This document shows, one piece after another, positions 34,787 to 50,200 of a DNA stretch of 64,000 nucleotides. The stretch's first letter is position 1; each line of letters opens with the position of its first letter. The notes under the pieces were generated by a model, which saw only the letters and a list, made by a program, of their open reading frames with translations, was not told where the DNA came from and did not search any database. The stretch comes from Megalobrama amblycephala (lineage: Eukaryota > Chordata > Actinopteri > Cypriniformes > Xenocyprididae): the NCBI RefSeq assembly GCF_018812025.1, contig NC_063053.1, positions 7,417,623 to 7,481,622 on the forward strand. Reading direction: 5' to 3'. The position numbers were made by a program, and so were the translations under genes.

Positions 34787-36230
34787 ACGTGCGGTGAGGC
34801 ATAGAGGGCAGTGTTTTTGATCTGACCTTCATGCTCAGGATGATCCATCAGTAGTTTAAAATGTCATTTTTGAAATGTCTCATCTGACAGAAAAAAAAAC
34901 AGTTGGGTTGTAAAACCACTATTACATGTGATTAAACATGGGTAGCACATCTTGTCATGTGGGAAACACCTACTAGGATGCCCTGCCACCAGGACTAGCA
35001 TCTTGTGAGGGAGGAATAAACACTAATTCTAATATTAAAAGCATGTGAGGATATACTGTGGCCATCCTGAGCAAACATGGCTTCCTCAAAACAAACTGTG
35101 TTCCCACTGTGATCAGACACCACTAGGGTGCGCCCTTTCCCTTAAAAAGTTTGAAAAGCACAAGCACTATTGCTTTTTGTCAATTTCCGAAAAGGGCAAA
35201 GATAAATACGTTGTTTTGATATTTTATTGAAAAGAAAAACACGAGACCTTGCTTTAAAACTAGCTTGTTATTCTTTGTCAATACTTTAAAGATTTTAAAA
35301 CTCTCTAAGTGCCAAGAATACAAGACAAACTGGTTACATTATACATACTCAATGTCACTGAACTCATAAATAACAGTGGTTTGTAGCCTGCAGTATGCCT
35401 GTGCTGTCTTTTATGAACACATGTAGGACGGTTTTGGCCTTTGTTCTTTGCCAGTAAGGCTGAATGAAACATGACACAGTCAGCCATCATTCAATACCTG
35501 TCATTCAGAAACCCCATCTGTTTAGCTCCTGCCTGAACCTGTAGCGCTTCTCACCTCAGCCACCTGGTTAAATGTACTGGAATCAAACTGTGTGTGGCTA
35601 GAAAATATTACAAAATAGTTAGGTACACGTCCCACGTGTCCTACTATGTGTCTGTATCATATATCAGTAAGCTATGGCTACCTCTACTTGCCTTTGTCAG
35701 TTTGAATGTTGGATTAGCTGCAGGACAATGAATTTTTCATGACCGTCAATGGCAGGCAGTGGCATTGTAAAGGTAAGCTTTGTTGTAGCAAGTCAACTGA
35801 CAAGACCACAAGTGACATTTTGATGAATTCACAAAGTATTCATCACCATTCCACTGTACTGGAGGCCAAGCTGTTCAGATGTAGAGGTACAGATGAAAAC
35901 TTTCAAGCTAATGTGAGGAACTTGGAGATTTATAGATGTATGCTTCAGGCACACATTATGATATTCATATTAGACACTCGCCTTTATAGTAAGAATACAT
36001 TAAAATGTATTCTTCACAAACATTGCTTGATTTACAAATTACATTGAATGAAATATTTGGGCAATGACATCTTCGTATGCCTTTAGTACACACACCCTTA
36101 TTTCTATTGCTGACAGATTTATTCATATATTTTCTCAATGCTATGTCTGTTCCCCTAAAAATGTAATTTAGTTTTGACCCCTTTAAACTGTTGTTTATTT
36201 CAGGTCAGAAGTGTATCTAACAAGACACCA
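34787..36230. other. Intergenic, nothing recognised
   Basis: Intergenic between the MITE and the presumed stox1 3' end. Short open frames (for example 35739-36047) have no splice context or motif. A minus-strand AATAAA at 36242-36247 just beyond the right edge may end the stox1 transcript, giving a 3' UTR of about 310 bases. Confidence 0.4.
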
Positions 36231-36556
36231 TTTTTAAACACTTTATTTCCACGAAATACCCGCCATTTGTACATAGCTAACAGAGGAATGACTTGAGCAG
36301 ATAATTCCTTGTAATGTTCAGGCTTTCTCTCTAAACAACAAAAGACCAATGTACAAAATTATGTTAACAAAAAAAAACGTAACATTATTAATCAGTTAAA
36401 ATGTACATTTGTACTGAATTAAGTATATAAAAAGCACAACCTACATTCCATTCCTAGTTTTTGTGGGGGGGCGGGGGTATTTACATTTGTTGGATTATAT
36501 ACATTTTTTTTACATGATATAACTATACCCAGATGCTGAGCTACATTTTAATATGT

Positions 36557-39500
36557 TTATACATTCATGACAGGTGTAAGCTTGAGCAGTGAACTCTGAG
36601 GGTGAATGCCATTGGAGTGGAGCTTTTCAAGGTTCTGCAGGAAGCCACGATGCTTCAGTCCATTAAGAATTGCTGAGTTACTGGAGGTTACACTCATATG
36701 TGTCCTGCAAATAGTCAGTGAAAAGGAAAATTTTAATCTGGAATGAAATAATCTGTTAAACTTTCAGATATGTATGCTACCTCTAAATGAAAGTAAATGG
36801 AAAGTGTTTAAATTCAGGCAACCATGAACCCTTAAACTGTAGTAAGTACTAACTTTGATTGCAGTATGAATACTTGAAAGTAATCTTTCAATTGTAAAAA
36901 CATTATGCCTGGTTTCACAGACAGGGCTTAAACTAAGCCAGGATTAGGCTTTAGTTCAATTAGGGCATCTAAGTAGCTTTTATGAATGTGCCCTAGAAAA
37001 AAACATTACTGGTAACTGGTAAGCATCTTAAGACAAAACAATAGCTCTGACATATTTTAAGATATGTCAGTGCAAGTTACTTTTAATTAAAACAGCTCAA
37101 ACATGCATTTTAGCCTAGGACTAGCTAAGCCTTGTCTGTGAAACCGGGTGTATATTTGTGACCCTGGACCACAAAACCAGTCATTTTGAAATTGAGATTT
37201 ATACGTCATCTGAAAGCTGAATTAATAAGCTTTCCATTGATGATTGGTTTGTTAGGATAGGACAATATGTGTCTGAGATACAACTATTTAAAAATATCGG
37301 AATCTGAGGGTGCAAAAAAAATAAAATATTGAGAAAATCGTCTTTAAAGTTGTCCAAATGAAGTCCTTAGCAATGCATATCCACTCAAAAATCATTTTTT
37401 AATATATTTACGGAAGGAAATTTACAAAATATCCTCATGGAACATAATATTTACTTAATATCCTAATGATTTTTGGCATAAAAGAAAAATCGATAATTTT
37501 GACCCATACATTGTATTGTTGGCTATTGTGACAAATATGACTGGTTTTGTGGTCCAGGGTCACATTTATGGATCAAACATATATCTCAGATTAATAACCT
37601 TAGACTAACCTTGGAGAGTCAATCCCACTGTCAGCTGTGTAACTCTGACTCTCTGCGGTTTCTCCTGCACAGGCCCCTGTAGGGTCATTCAGGTTTGCAC
37701 TGTTGTTCCCAGTATGCTCGGATGTCTCTGTTGTGCTCTGATGGCAGTCCTTCAATTCTTGGTGACTGATCCAGTTGTTAGATTTGCTAGCATCAGCTTC
37801 ATCTGCAGATTTATGTATGGTCTCAGAATCAGACTCCACTTCACTTGTCTGACAGTAGTCAAAAATGCTGCTTTCCAGGGCTTCAGTATGTTCATCTGCC
37901 AAACTGGATTCATGTAGTCTTTTCCTCAGACACTGGACCTCTTGTCTGGGGCTAGCACCTTTCTGAAGGATCTGGTGATCAGAGGACTGCCACCTGTATT
38001 CATGCGGCCTGTGTGTGGTTCTGGTGGGTTTGTGATGAGCATGTTCCTCAATAAAATGGCCATCCCAGCCACCATCTGCACAGACAGATTCACGGTAACG
38101 AGCTACATTGGTTTGTGATAGCTCGCAGTCAAGTATGCATTCCTCATTCAGGCAGACAGAGCTACAACCATCCTCATCCTCCACTGCTTTCTGGTAGATG
38201 TGATGTTCATCATCTGTATACACCTCACTCTCAGTCTGGCTTGTGTTTCTGTCCAAGGTTTGACCATCCGGCAGCTGATGGCTAGTTACGTTGCCAACTT
38301 GCTGGTGCGAAGACAGCAGATCAGGACGGTGATGAGACTCTTCTTTACTGTTAAGTAGATGTAGGGAAAGTCTACGTTGAATTGTAGGTTTAGGCCATGA
38401 GAGGGGTACTTCTGTTGTATCACAATGTGAAGGATTATCTACAATGTTATTTTGGTCAGGAACATGTCTCAAGTGTCCATCCTGATGTTTCATTTCTTTT
38501 AATCTGTCATTTCTGAACTCTCTGCTTCGGACCTTATTCTCTCTCAGCTTAATTTTGTCCTCTATCCTCAATGTGCTGCTCTCAGGGTATGCTGAGCTGT
38601 AATCTCCACAAAGCTCTTGAATTGGTTGAACATCCAGAGTGGAGTCCACAGTCGGTACTCTTTCATGGACCTGTTTGCAAGGTGCATCCTTCAATGTGTG
38701 AGATTTCTCTACGCTGTCAGCCATTGCTTTGGTCCGGTGAGGATCCCAGGATTTTGACCTGTGACCTGGTCTTTCCCGCCGTCCGGCGGATGGAATCTTG
38801 GCTTCTCTCCTCCTTTGTTCTTTATGGTGGATGTTTGTTTCCACATCTCTTCCTGGCAATCCTAAAAATGGGTTGTCTATCCGTTTCTTGTAGACACATT
38901 TTGGATTCAGAATGGTACTCTCTACATTATTGTCAGGTTCATCCAAAGCAAATTCTGCTCTGAGGTGAGGCATAATCTGATCATCTTCCTCTAAATCTTT
39001 AGCATATTGGAAAGTCTTATCCTTTGCCCTTTGTTTCTCTTTGGATGAAGGTCCTCTTCTCTTGCTACGAGTAGCTCTAGGGGCTAATTTCTTCCCCACG
39101 GCCTTTGAGGTATGGTGCCTCTGCTTAGCTAGAAGAGCTTCGGTGGAAATGCCCTTGTCCACAGCTTTCTCTGTGCCTCTCTCAGCTTTCTCCTCAAGCT
39201 TCTTCATAAGAACTGTGTGCTTTACAAGATTGTCCACAGTCAGCTCTGGGTTGATCCGTTTGATGATGGCATGTTCTAGATCCCTGGGGAGGTTGTTTAA
39301 GTCATCCTCATCCCTGACAGGCCATTCCTCTGGTGGGAATTGCCCAGAGAATGTGGCATACTCTTTCTTTGGTTTGTTGTCCTTCTTCCCTGTGTTTCGT
39401 CGGAAGAGGTTAAGTCCAAATTTGCGACCAGCTTTCTCCTTGTCCTTGCGGCTTGTGTTGGTGGATTTGCTAATCTCACTGGCCTGGTAGTCTGCTGCAG

Positions 39501-42500
39501 TAGACGTGGACTGGTGCTGAATGGAGGGTTTGTGTTCTTTGGGCCACTTGAGGCTTTTCCCAGTGCACTCACTGATACTGATGGATTGATGGTCTTGGAC
39601 AGATGGAGGTACAATGGACGGAGGGGTGAAGCAGCTGCAGGACTTACAGTGGGCCAGGACAGGCACCTCACTAGAGGTGTCCATGCAGCTCTCGTTGCTC
39701 ACCAGGTACGTGATGGGAGGTGGTGAAGGCAGGTCAATGTCGCCAGAACTCCACCAATTCCTCTCTTTCACCATGTTATTGGTGATGAAGTATGTTTGAG
39801 GGGTGACTACAAAGTAGCCCTCGCCAGTGTGATAGATCTTCCTCTCCTTAATAAGTGTTCCCAATGCATTATACAGGATGTCTTGAGTGGGAATGGTCAT
39901 TCCTACAAAAAAAAAAAAATGTTGGTGTAAATATAGCCATAATGAAAATTACAATAAAAATGTAACAAGGTAGTGTACGGATAAGTGAAACATTATGTAA
40001 TATTGTGCTACCTGGGTGTGCTTTCATCATGTGATTGATCAATGCTTCCTGGTTTACAACCACATGGGCGGAATTCATGTCTGATATGACAGAGCACAAT
40101 ATTTCAGACAGTGGAATAAACTGAGACTGGGAGATTGGTGACATCTGCACAGGGGACAGATCACCTATAGGAAAAAAAAATATATAACATGGTTAGTTGG
40201 AGTGACTATCATTTAAAACATGCATTTTAAAATATATTTATACAAAATGTTCTTTAATGGATATAAAATTAAGAGACTCGAGGCATACTGAAGTCATACG
40301 AGGCAGTCTGAAGTCTGCTTTTGAAGAAAGACATAAAAAAATGGCCCTTAAAGTCATGACAGTGATGGAAAAAAACAAACCCTAAAATCCAAAGAGGTCT
40401 AAAGTTCAATTAGGAGTGTGATTGAATGATTTTTATTAAACAGCTTAATTACAGGTGGAGTATTTCAACCAATACACACGAGAAAATATGTACAGCTGAA
40501 TCTCTAATGAATCTCTTTTCTTCTAAAGTCTAGAGATGTTTTTTTTCCGAGTCATTTTTTTATCTCTGAATTGACCCTTCGCAAAGACCTGCCCCCCCCC
40601 CCCACTTAGTTGCTGTTGCTTTGTCCGTCAAGCCATCCCTAGTTGATTATCAACTAGGGATGACTAGATTAATTGAACACTTGCCAAAACCGACTTTCCA
40701 TTCTGTTGTTGATTAATTAACCCAGACCAGGTAAGACAAACTCTCAAACTCACCAAACTCACACCAACCTGGAAACATTATTGGTTGATTCAGATAAACA
40801 CAACAGCATATTTTGAAATAATATATATATAATGTTATAAGAATATAAAGGTGAGAAAACACTCAAAGTTACCTCAAGTTTTGTAAAATATAAAATATAA
40901 TTTTTACTATATTACTAGGTTTTATATACACAAAAGTAAATGAAAATCATGTTTTACAAGAAGCCACTCCTATTCCTGAAATTGCGGTTTTAGCTTCATT
41001 CATCTCATCTGCTAGTTCCCATTAAATTTCTGACTCTCTCACTTAGCAACTAATCCATTCTTCTTTGTTGTAAGAGCACTCAGAGAGTAAGATGAGTGCT
41101 CAGAGTAAGCTGAAACATGCCTTTGCTCATCGCTTTCCACTTTTGACACTGTTTTCCATGGGAAAAACATCCCGTCTAAGGTCTTAAACAGGAAACATCT
41201 CATCAAGGTCTCTGGCCACATGTAGTCTGAGAGGTGCAATGAGAGGAAAACCTGATGCATGCACTTGATAAATCCATCCTTGTCTTCCTTTATTTTCAGG
41301 AAGGTGGTGTAGGGAACAGCACATCCTTAGGTTGTCTTTGGGATGTATCTAATTGTTTAGAAGGTTTAACAGCAGAAACTACTGAACAATAAAAAAAAAT
41401 TTTTAGGAGTAAGTGTGCTTCAAATAGTCTTTTCAGAGAGAAAGCGGGAAATGTTTTGCACAACAATTGAGTTCCAGCTCCAAATGAGCTGACAAAGGGC
41501 ATGTGGTTTTTACGAAGGACACATGTACCCTTAATTCCCCTCTCCAGGGAAATACCCTGGGCTCATTGTATCATGAAGCTGCTCTGAAAACATTAAGACT
41601 TTTGTCACAGGAATACCTCAACAGATACCATGGCAGCCATGTCACACTGCAAATTCTGTGCAAGGAAGAAGAAGAAAGGGAGTGGGACAAGTCTCTTTGA
41701 TTGCAAATTACAAATGAATATAAAAAACAAACAGTGGTTGACTTTGGAGCATAAATTAATTTGAGGATTTGAAAATCACATGCGAATGTCTTGTGCATGT
41801 CCTGGCTACTCAAATACTTACCTTGTCTTTATCACATTACCCTACAGCACTTGCCATTCATCACAAGTAATAGCAGGCATCTTTCATGATACTGAAATGT
41901 CAAACAAGGTCACCTGTGTGACCAAGTGATCACACAAAAATAAACTCTAATAGTAAATAAAGGCCATCATAAATTAGAAATAAAATATGGAAAACAAAAC
42001 AAAATAATAGAAAAAATACATTTTTAAATATTTTTAGAAATGAAATTTTTTAATCATGTGATTTACAACCTGAAGACAATCTGTGAACAAGATCCACAAA
42101 ATACATACATAACTTAGTCTAATTGTAATTTTTATCATATCACCACACACATAAATGGTTTTGATGATCAGGTTCAAATGTTAATAGTCAAATAGGTCAA
42201 TTTGTTAGGATTGAGTTTATAAAGGATCTTTTAGTGGCTATTTTAAGAGAACCACAGAAATACCAATATTCATGTTTTTGATTTTTTTCAACCAAGGCTT
42301 TGTCAAGGGGCAGACAGATTAACCAAAACAGCTTAATTATTGTTTGAGTTTCTGATTAAAATCAACCTGGTCAGCCGTGGGCATCAACTTCACAGAATCC
42401 ACAGAGGTAATTAACGTGCAAGTGCTCTGTTGATTCAAGCACCACACATATACCCCACATATAAGGTGCTCTTCTGATGAATGAGCTTGTACTAATAAAT

Positions 42501-44182
42501 ACAGGATTTGAATCTGGTAAGGGTTATTCCTTACCACAGCTGTAACCCTTACCTACACTATACTCTCTGAACCACTTAGTGGCTGGAACAACAAAAACAC
42601 ACAGTGGACTGTGATCCTTCGAAAGAAGGCGGGAAAGAGAAAGTGAATTAAAGGTAACTTGATAATGCCACACATGTTGTTTAACTCCCTATAGGCAACT
42701 TCCTGCCTCTAAGGAATTCTGTGCTTCATGGGTGGCTGAAATCACATGCTTTTCTAGGTGTCACACACAGGGCTGTCGTGATTATTGATTAATCATCAAT
42801 AATTTGAGAAAACTGCGATAATAGTAACATTTCAATTACAATCATATTTTTCCAATCAAATAAGAGAAAATTAAGAGCTTAAAGAAATGGCATCAAATGC
42901 TCGATATTGTGTCTCCTTTTCCGGTGTGGTAGGGAGAAGCATAAAAAAGAGTCAGAGTCATAAAAGAGTCATAAAAAAGTTTTAAAAAAAAATAAGAGTA
43001 AAAAAAGAACCACACTGTTATAAAGGAAGTTTATAAAGGTTATAAATGAAGGCTTGTGGGTTTAATCGGACTGCATTATATTATATTATATTATATCTTC
43101 ACAGCATTTAAGTAAATCATATGGGCATATTTTATTATAATTTCCATTCAGTGGTGGGTGTAATGCATTACTAAGTTATTAATTACTGTAATTTAATTAC
43201 TTTTGCAAAAAAATCGATTACACTTTATTTTAATGTGTCTCTATTACTGTGTAATTAATCTAATAAGTACTGAGTAATATTATATAACTATTATATTAAT
43301 AATATTAAATAACCACATGTACTTACTTTAGAGTTAGAATAGGATTAGGGTTTGGTTTAGGCTTAGTTGCATGTAATTATGCCTAATTGTGGTTATTACT
43401 ATAGTAAATACATGTAACGTGTAACGGACATTAAAATAAAGTGTTACCAAACATTAAAATTCAAATTCATGATTGTGACAGGTAGGGCTGAAACGATTAG
43501 TCGACATTATCGACAACGTCGACAATAAAAAATTGTCGACAAATATTTTTGTTGTCGAATAGTCTCTTGATCTCATACGACCTATTTGAAGGGCCTGCAA
43601 TAACGCGGTGTAACCAGTGGGGCGCTGTAGCGCAATACTGTAGTGCAGCCCTCCCGGATCCAGTCCAATAAAAGAAGTCAGTGCTTTGGAGAGCATAGTG
43701 CAAACGAAGTCGAACCCGTGAAATGTGGGAGATTAACATAGCATAAACATAACAAACATAACGTTTAGCAGAACTACAGAATACTGTCATGCAGGACCAC
43801 CAACTCTCATTCAAACTCACTGTTCTCTTTTGATATAAAACGAAGTCTAAGCTTTTAAATTCAGTCAATATTACTACGGGATTCAAACAATACTTGTGGT
43901 GGTGACGCTGTTTAACGTGTGGCAGATCGCTGTAACATCTCGGTTCAAGCGGCATGTGAACCTATTCCTCTCTATTACAGCGCGAAATAAACATGAATGA
44001 ACATCAAAAAGTACTTACTGAACTTACTGAAACGAATCCATCTCCATTGTAATCACTTAATCGGAGTTTTAACCGCAGAAAGAAGTCAATAAAACTTGCA
44101 AACAAATATATCACACAAAATGTAATATTTACCTCAGGAAAGCCATTCAATGACCATAAACTCGATAGTTTGTGTTTGTGTT

Positions 44183-44251
<69 letters not shown>

Positions 44252-47200
44252 TTATTTACTAGTTAAAGTACAGTATAATATATTTTAACTAATTGCTAAA
44301 GTAGAATAATCGAACAAAGCTTACTGATTAATCAGTGCAATAATCGATAATTAGTCGATTAATCATTCTAATAATCGATAGATTAATCGATTATCAAAAT
44401 AATCGTTTGTTGCAGCCCTAGTGACAGGCCTAGTCGCATATTAAAATGCTCGACTGTCTTAAATATGTTTTTAGCAAATACTGAAGATTTCAAAATCAAG
44501 AAAAATTCAACTAAATACTATTTTTGTAAGTTTACAATACAAATATGCCTTTTACAAAGCCATGTCAACACTAAAGAAAGTCCTGCATTATACAGGTGGA
44601 AACACTAATATCACATGCTTTGAAAGCCCAATTATTTGAACATTTCTGTGGTGAAGTGCCCTTTGAATAGTAAAAAAAAAAAAATGTCTGAATGACCTCA
44701 GAAGGTCAAGAAGTCAACTATCTCATAAAATGCCACTTTTTAAAGACATTCAAGTTCATGGTTCAAGAAAATCAGGGAGAGAGAATGACAAACTTGTGTA
44801 TAATCATACAAATCAGCATGCACTAAAAGGCTTTAGCTGAGAAAGAAAATAAGTTTGATTTAGAAAAAGATATGTCCTATTCAAATAAAAAATAATCTCT
44901 TGGTGGAAACTTGCACATCCACCAAAGCTGTCTTTCCGATCACCAGACATGCCCAACCAACAGCGACCTGAACATTAAAAGGTACTTCAAAAGCCAAACC
45001 CCAACCTCTTAGATACCTTTAAAATTTAAAAACACAAAACATGATGCCCTCTATCATAACATCACTTCAGTACTTCAAAGCCAAAAAATTATGCATGCAT
45101 GATAACATTTTCATGCAGAGGTCAAAGACATGCAAAAACAAGGTGATAGATCTATGTCTCAGTCACATAAAGCTTCTGTGGAGATGGTTCAGTTCCCCTT
45201 GAGTTCTTCTGCTGGAACTGAAGCATTAATCACAGTAATTGTTCATGACTTCAGACAACACCAGTCACTGCCCCTAAGGATGCTCTATTAACACGAAAAA
45301 GAATGAAGCAAGCAGAATCATGTGTTGTTTTTGGGCTAGCTGCAGTTCACTATTCAGTACGGTATTTGTGTTCTCATGCATGCACACATTCATTTCAGTC
45401 TTTGTTTTCTCAGCTTTGCATGTTGTTGGTGGACTAATTAAAATGTTTTTGTACTGTCATTAGTGGCTGATGGGTTCTCGGTCACAGCTTCTGCTATGAA
45501 GGCTTTACAACATTTTGCCTGCCATGTCAGGCCAATAAATCCAAAGAGGCCCTAAACATTTATCCCTTTTAACCACTAACAAACATTCTGTGAGAGGCGT
45601 GTTAACTATCAAGCATGTGTCCAGTGTGGTTTTGAAATGAACCACCTGTGTTAAATGTTAACCATGTCAAATGTTACAAGGGAAAAATGAAGCTCTTCTA
45701 CTGATCCTCCCACAGAGGCATGATGGATGAACTCACTCTCTGGTGCGTTAGACTGATTAAAAGGGCCACTTTACAATGTTGACATGCTTCATGATACTCT
45801 GTGGACTTGTGTATTGATTAACAGAAGAAACTGCCTCATGCTGATAACACTGCTGACGAAATATGTCTCCACATTTATGTTGTCATTTTGTACAAATAGT
45901 ATGCGATTTGTGGGTAGTACTTTCTATCATCATACAGCCATTTTTGACACTGACAAACTCCTGAAATAAAAAATAAAAAACGAGTGACTAAACAAACAGT
46001 CGGAAAAGTCTCGCACTCATCTGATTGATAAAAACTTCTGCAGAAAACGCAACCAATTACAATTCCTTTGTTGTACCTACTGAAGTGAATGAAAAGAAAA
46101 GTTTAAAATAATAATAGATTTCAAGTTGTACTGGAAAGTGCACATTCAATGCTATTCACGAGTGTCACAACAGCAATCCTACAGCTCCTGCACTCAGATT
46201 CAAGCAGCTGCGTAGCTTGTTTGTGGTAATGGCGAAAACTATTTTTAGAACAGCAGTGAAAATGTAAAAGTAGGCTATATATTTAAAAAAAAGTGACTGG
46301 TACTCTGCTGTGCCAAGAGACATTTCACCGGGTACTTTCGCTTTTGCCGCAGAGACCTTTTATGTCCTATAAATGTGTCGTAGGCCTATTTATGATAATC
46401 TGCACAGCTTTCAGTGAAGGATACTGTTTGAAGTTACGAAACATGGATAACTGAGATAGTAAAGAGCAGGATGTAATTAAATATTAAAAGCGCAATAAGC
46501 TGCGAAAGAGAACTGACAGGATGCTTTCTGTGCGTGCGCTCCGAGCGGAACACGGACAAGCCACAGAAAATGTCAAAATGCCGTCTTGGTGAGTATTCAC
46601 GCAAACAGAAGAGGATTTATACGACTCAGGTGGTAACTTAACTCAACCTCACAGTGAAATCGCTGCTCAATTTATTCCATATTGCAGCTTATTTATTGTT
46701 TGTTGCATATTTGTTTGTTTTTAGTTGTCTATGGACATACTAAATTTACTTTTATTGAAATGTTATTGGAAATAACTTGGAAAACTGGAAATTGGAACTT
46801 GTTTTTTTTTTTGCAGTGTGGCTCTGGAAAAATGCATTAACCAATAATGAAAAATTGTCTCTTTTTTTTGTCTAAACCAATATTTTGACTTTGCGAAGAG
46901 TCACAAAAAGCCACAACAGCTCGCTTTCCTGTATTAGAGAGAGTAATGTTTTGCACATAGCATATTGTATCAGGTCTCATGAAAGGAGGTCATTATCAAT
47001 TGGCAACATATCTCAGGTTTCAAGGCAAAAGACTGGGGACCCTTTTGAAGCTGATGCAAATAGGCCATGTTACCTGCCACAGGAAAAGTAAATGTTCTTA
47101 GGCCTTTTGGTCTATAGAGTTGGAGTAACAAATACCATATATCATGAAAAGCAATGTGTTTGTTATAACAATGTCTACACTACCATTCAAAAGTTTTGGG

Positions 47201-50200
47201 GTCAGTAAGTTTTTTTTTTTTTTTAAAGAAATTAAATACTTTAATTCAGCAAGGTTGCATTCAATTGTTCAAAAGTGACAGTAAAGATATGTATAATGTT
47301 ACAAAAGATTTCTATTTCATATAAATGCTGTTCTTAAATTCTATTCATCAGAATATTCATCAGCTTTGCAATCACAGGAATAAATTAAATATATTAAAAT
47401 AGAAAATTAATTGTTTTATAATTAATATTGTTAATAATATTTCACAATATTACTGTTTTAGTGTATTCTTGATCAAATAAATACAGCTTAGGCAAGCAAA
47501 AGAACCGACCCCATACTTTTGAACAATAATGATATTCTCGCAGTGATATTTGAGAGTTTGATGGGATTTGATTCAATCACTGAAATTCATAATCATGTAT
47601 AGTCATGCATAATTATATGCATTACAAAGTTAAATTAAAAACTAAAACTACAGCCAAAAGGTTATCCTGATGGTCTGTGTCTATTATAACCTTTTCCTCA
47701 TCCCTCAAGGAATGTCCAGGATACAGATTCATGATTTGCTTGAAGAGATGTTAATGTGTTTCATACTAGTTTTACTACTAGAAGTTAAAGGAGCCACAGT
47801 TTACAACATTCTTACACCACTAATCAAGTTCCATGCTGGTAATTTCCACCAGATGAGAATCATTTCCTCTGACCAAGGCTGAGCTACATCAGATTTTAGG
47901 TTTGTTAACCTTAGATTTGAAGGCGCTTCACATAGTGAAGCTTAATCTTAGCTGCAAACAGCTTTCATGCCAAAAGCTTACAATATCTTGATTTCAGTTA
48001 AGTAGGAGCATGGAAATGGGTTAGTCAGCTCAGGTCTACTCAACAGTACACCATTTTTTTACCTCATATGAGGAAAGTACTGTCCACTAATTGCAAACAC
48101 ATTAGCTGCAATGCTTAACAGTAGGAGAACGGCATAATCTTTTCATTTGTTTGTACTGGCCTAGCTCTCCACCTGGCTGTGAACTATACTTCAATATGTC
48201 ATCCAGCTTAGATTTCATCAAGGATTGACTTCCTGTGTAATGGAAAAAGGATGCTGCAAGCAATATCTAACATATAGGTCAGATTCTGAATAAAGAGATG
48301 CCTTCAAATCAGGACAGACAAAGGGAAATCCATTTCAGCTCCATTCAAGGAGACATGACGAAATATCTCCGGATCACTCATGCGCACAGAAAAAAGCTCA
48401 CAGACAAGCATATATACATGCCAACACACACTCACATGTGTTCAAAAAAACAGTTCCAGAGTTCCCAATCTCAAAATGAGAAGACTTATGTGCTGTGTTT
48501 GGACAGCATTAAGATGGACACATGAATTTTTGAATGTGGATATAATTGAAGTCACAGGAAGAGAAGCATTTTTCAAATGTTAAATTAGTGTCAGCAGACA
48601 GAGGGACAGAGAAGAGCTCTATGAAGGAAAAGGAAAAGAGCGTCTTGTCAGGGTTGTTTAACTACACTGACGGATAAAGGATATACATGATTTCAATGGG
48701 TGAAAAAGGCAGAAGTCTGGAAGAACTACACATGGCTGCTCATGGAAGGGTGTTTGGTTATCTTGGAAAACATTCCATTGGTTGCTTTCTTAGAAACCAG
48801 ATCCAGCTCCACCTTTATCTCCCAAAACTGCATGTATATGACTCCCTTTTATTGTGACCACATGGATAAGTTAATTTACTTAAATAAACAAAAAAGCTTT
48901 CACATAAATAAACATTCTTGACATGTTTATACTGGAACCTCTGCCTGTGATGAAACTTTAATTAAATAGTAAAAAAAAATGACAATAGTTTTCTGTGGAT
49001 CTATAAAGCACATGGATTATTTTATTTACTTAAAAAAATGTTAATAAATATTAATCAACATGTTTATCCTGGAATCTCTGCATCAGGAAAAACTGTGTGC
49101 CATTTAATTTCAAAGGTCCAAAATTATAACATAAACATAATATAAAACATGTGGATTATTTTATTTACTTAAAAGTTGAAATAAATGAATAGCAACCCAC
49201 ATGTTTGTCCTGTCTTCTCTGCTTGTGATGACACTGCATGTCATTTTTTGTTTAATTTAATTTTAAAAGTATGGAGACCCACACATGACATCCAGGGGGA
49301 AAAAAATAGGCTAAATTGTGCGCACGATTTACTAATTCGTTACCTCGATTTGCTAAATCATGAGCAGGATTTATAAATCGAGGGAACTAAATAGTAAATT
49401 GTGCGCACAATTTAGTAAATCAAGGGAACCAATTATTAATTCGTCTGCATGATTTAGTAAATTGAGGGAACGAATTAGTAATTTGTCTGCATAATTTAGT
49501 AAATCGAGGGAACGAATCAGTAAATTGTGCACACAATTTACTTCTTGCATGTCATGTGCGGGGCTCCGTAAAAAAGTTATTTTATTTTCAAAATGATAGT
49601 TTACTGTGTAATTAGTAACAAGCCACATGAATTATTCTATTTACTCAAAAACAGAAAATCTTACAATAGTTTATGTGTAAGCAAATTTCTTTCTTGCTTT
49701 TATTAGGTTTTTCCTCAAGTGAAAGAAAGATATGCTTTCATGGGAATAAGAAAGCTTTTGTTCTTTTACAAACACATGTTGGCTGAACTGTGCCTCCTCT
49801 GTTTACGGTGCGCACCTGGAAGTGTTGTGGTCAGCAATGACATCTTTGAGGAAAGCACTGGGGAGCAATGACCTCTGGTGCCTTGTTAACCAAGAGGGCA
49901 ACTTTCAATGCATGAGAACCACAGGGTGTTGACCTCGGGATAAAAGAGTCCAGCACGACGCCATGTCACGGCTAATGAGCTGAGATCTGAGAGATGTGGT
50001 CTATACTGCATAAACCTCCAACAAATCAGTTTGCTTTGGTAGAGGCACTCCAGAGAACATGTATATGTTCACAGTTAGGTTTAAAGATAGCATAAATGTG
50101 CACTAACAAACATGGTTAAAAAAAATTAAGCTAAACCAGATGACAGAGTATGTTACTAAACATATCAGTGATTAATTGTGCGTAACCCTACTGAACGCCT

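Noticed and set aside
49371..49628. Leucine-rich repeating frame on the minus strand
   Set aside because: It is the translation of a 42-bp minisatellite within a MITE; the period being a multiple of three explains the repeat.
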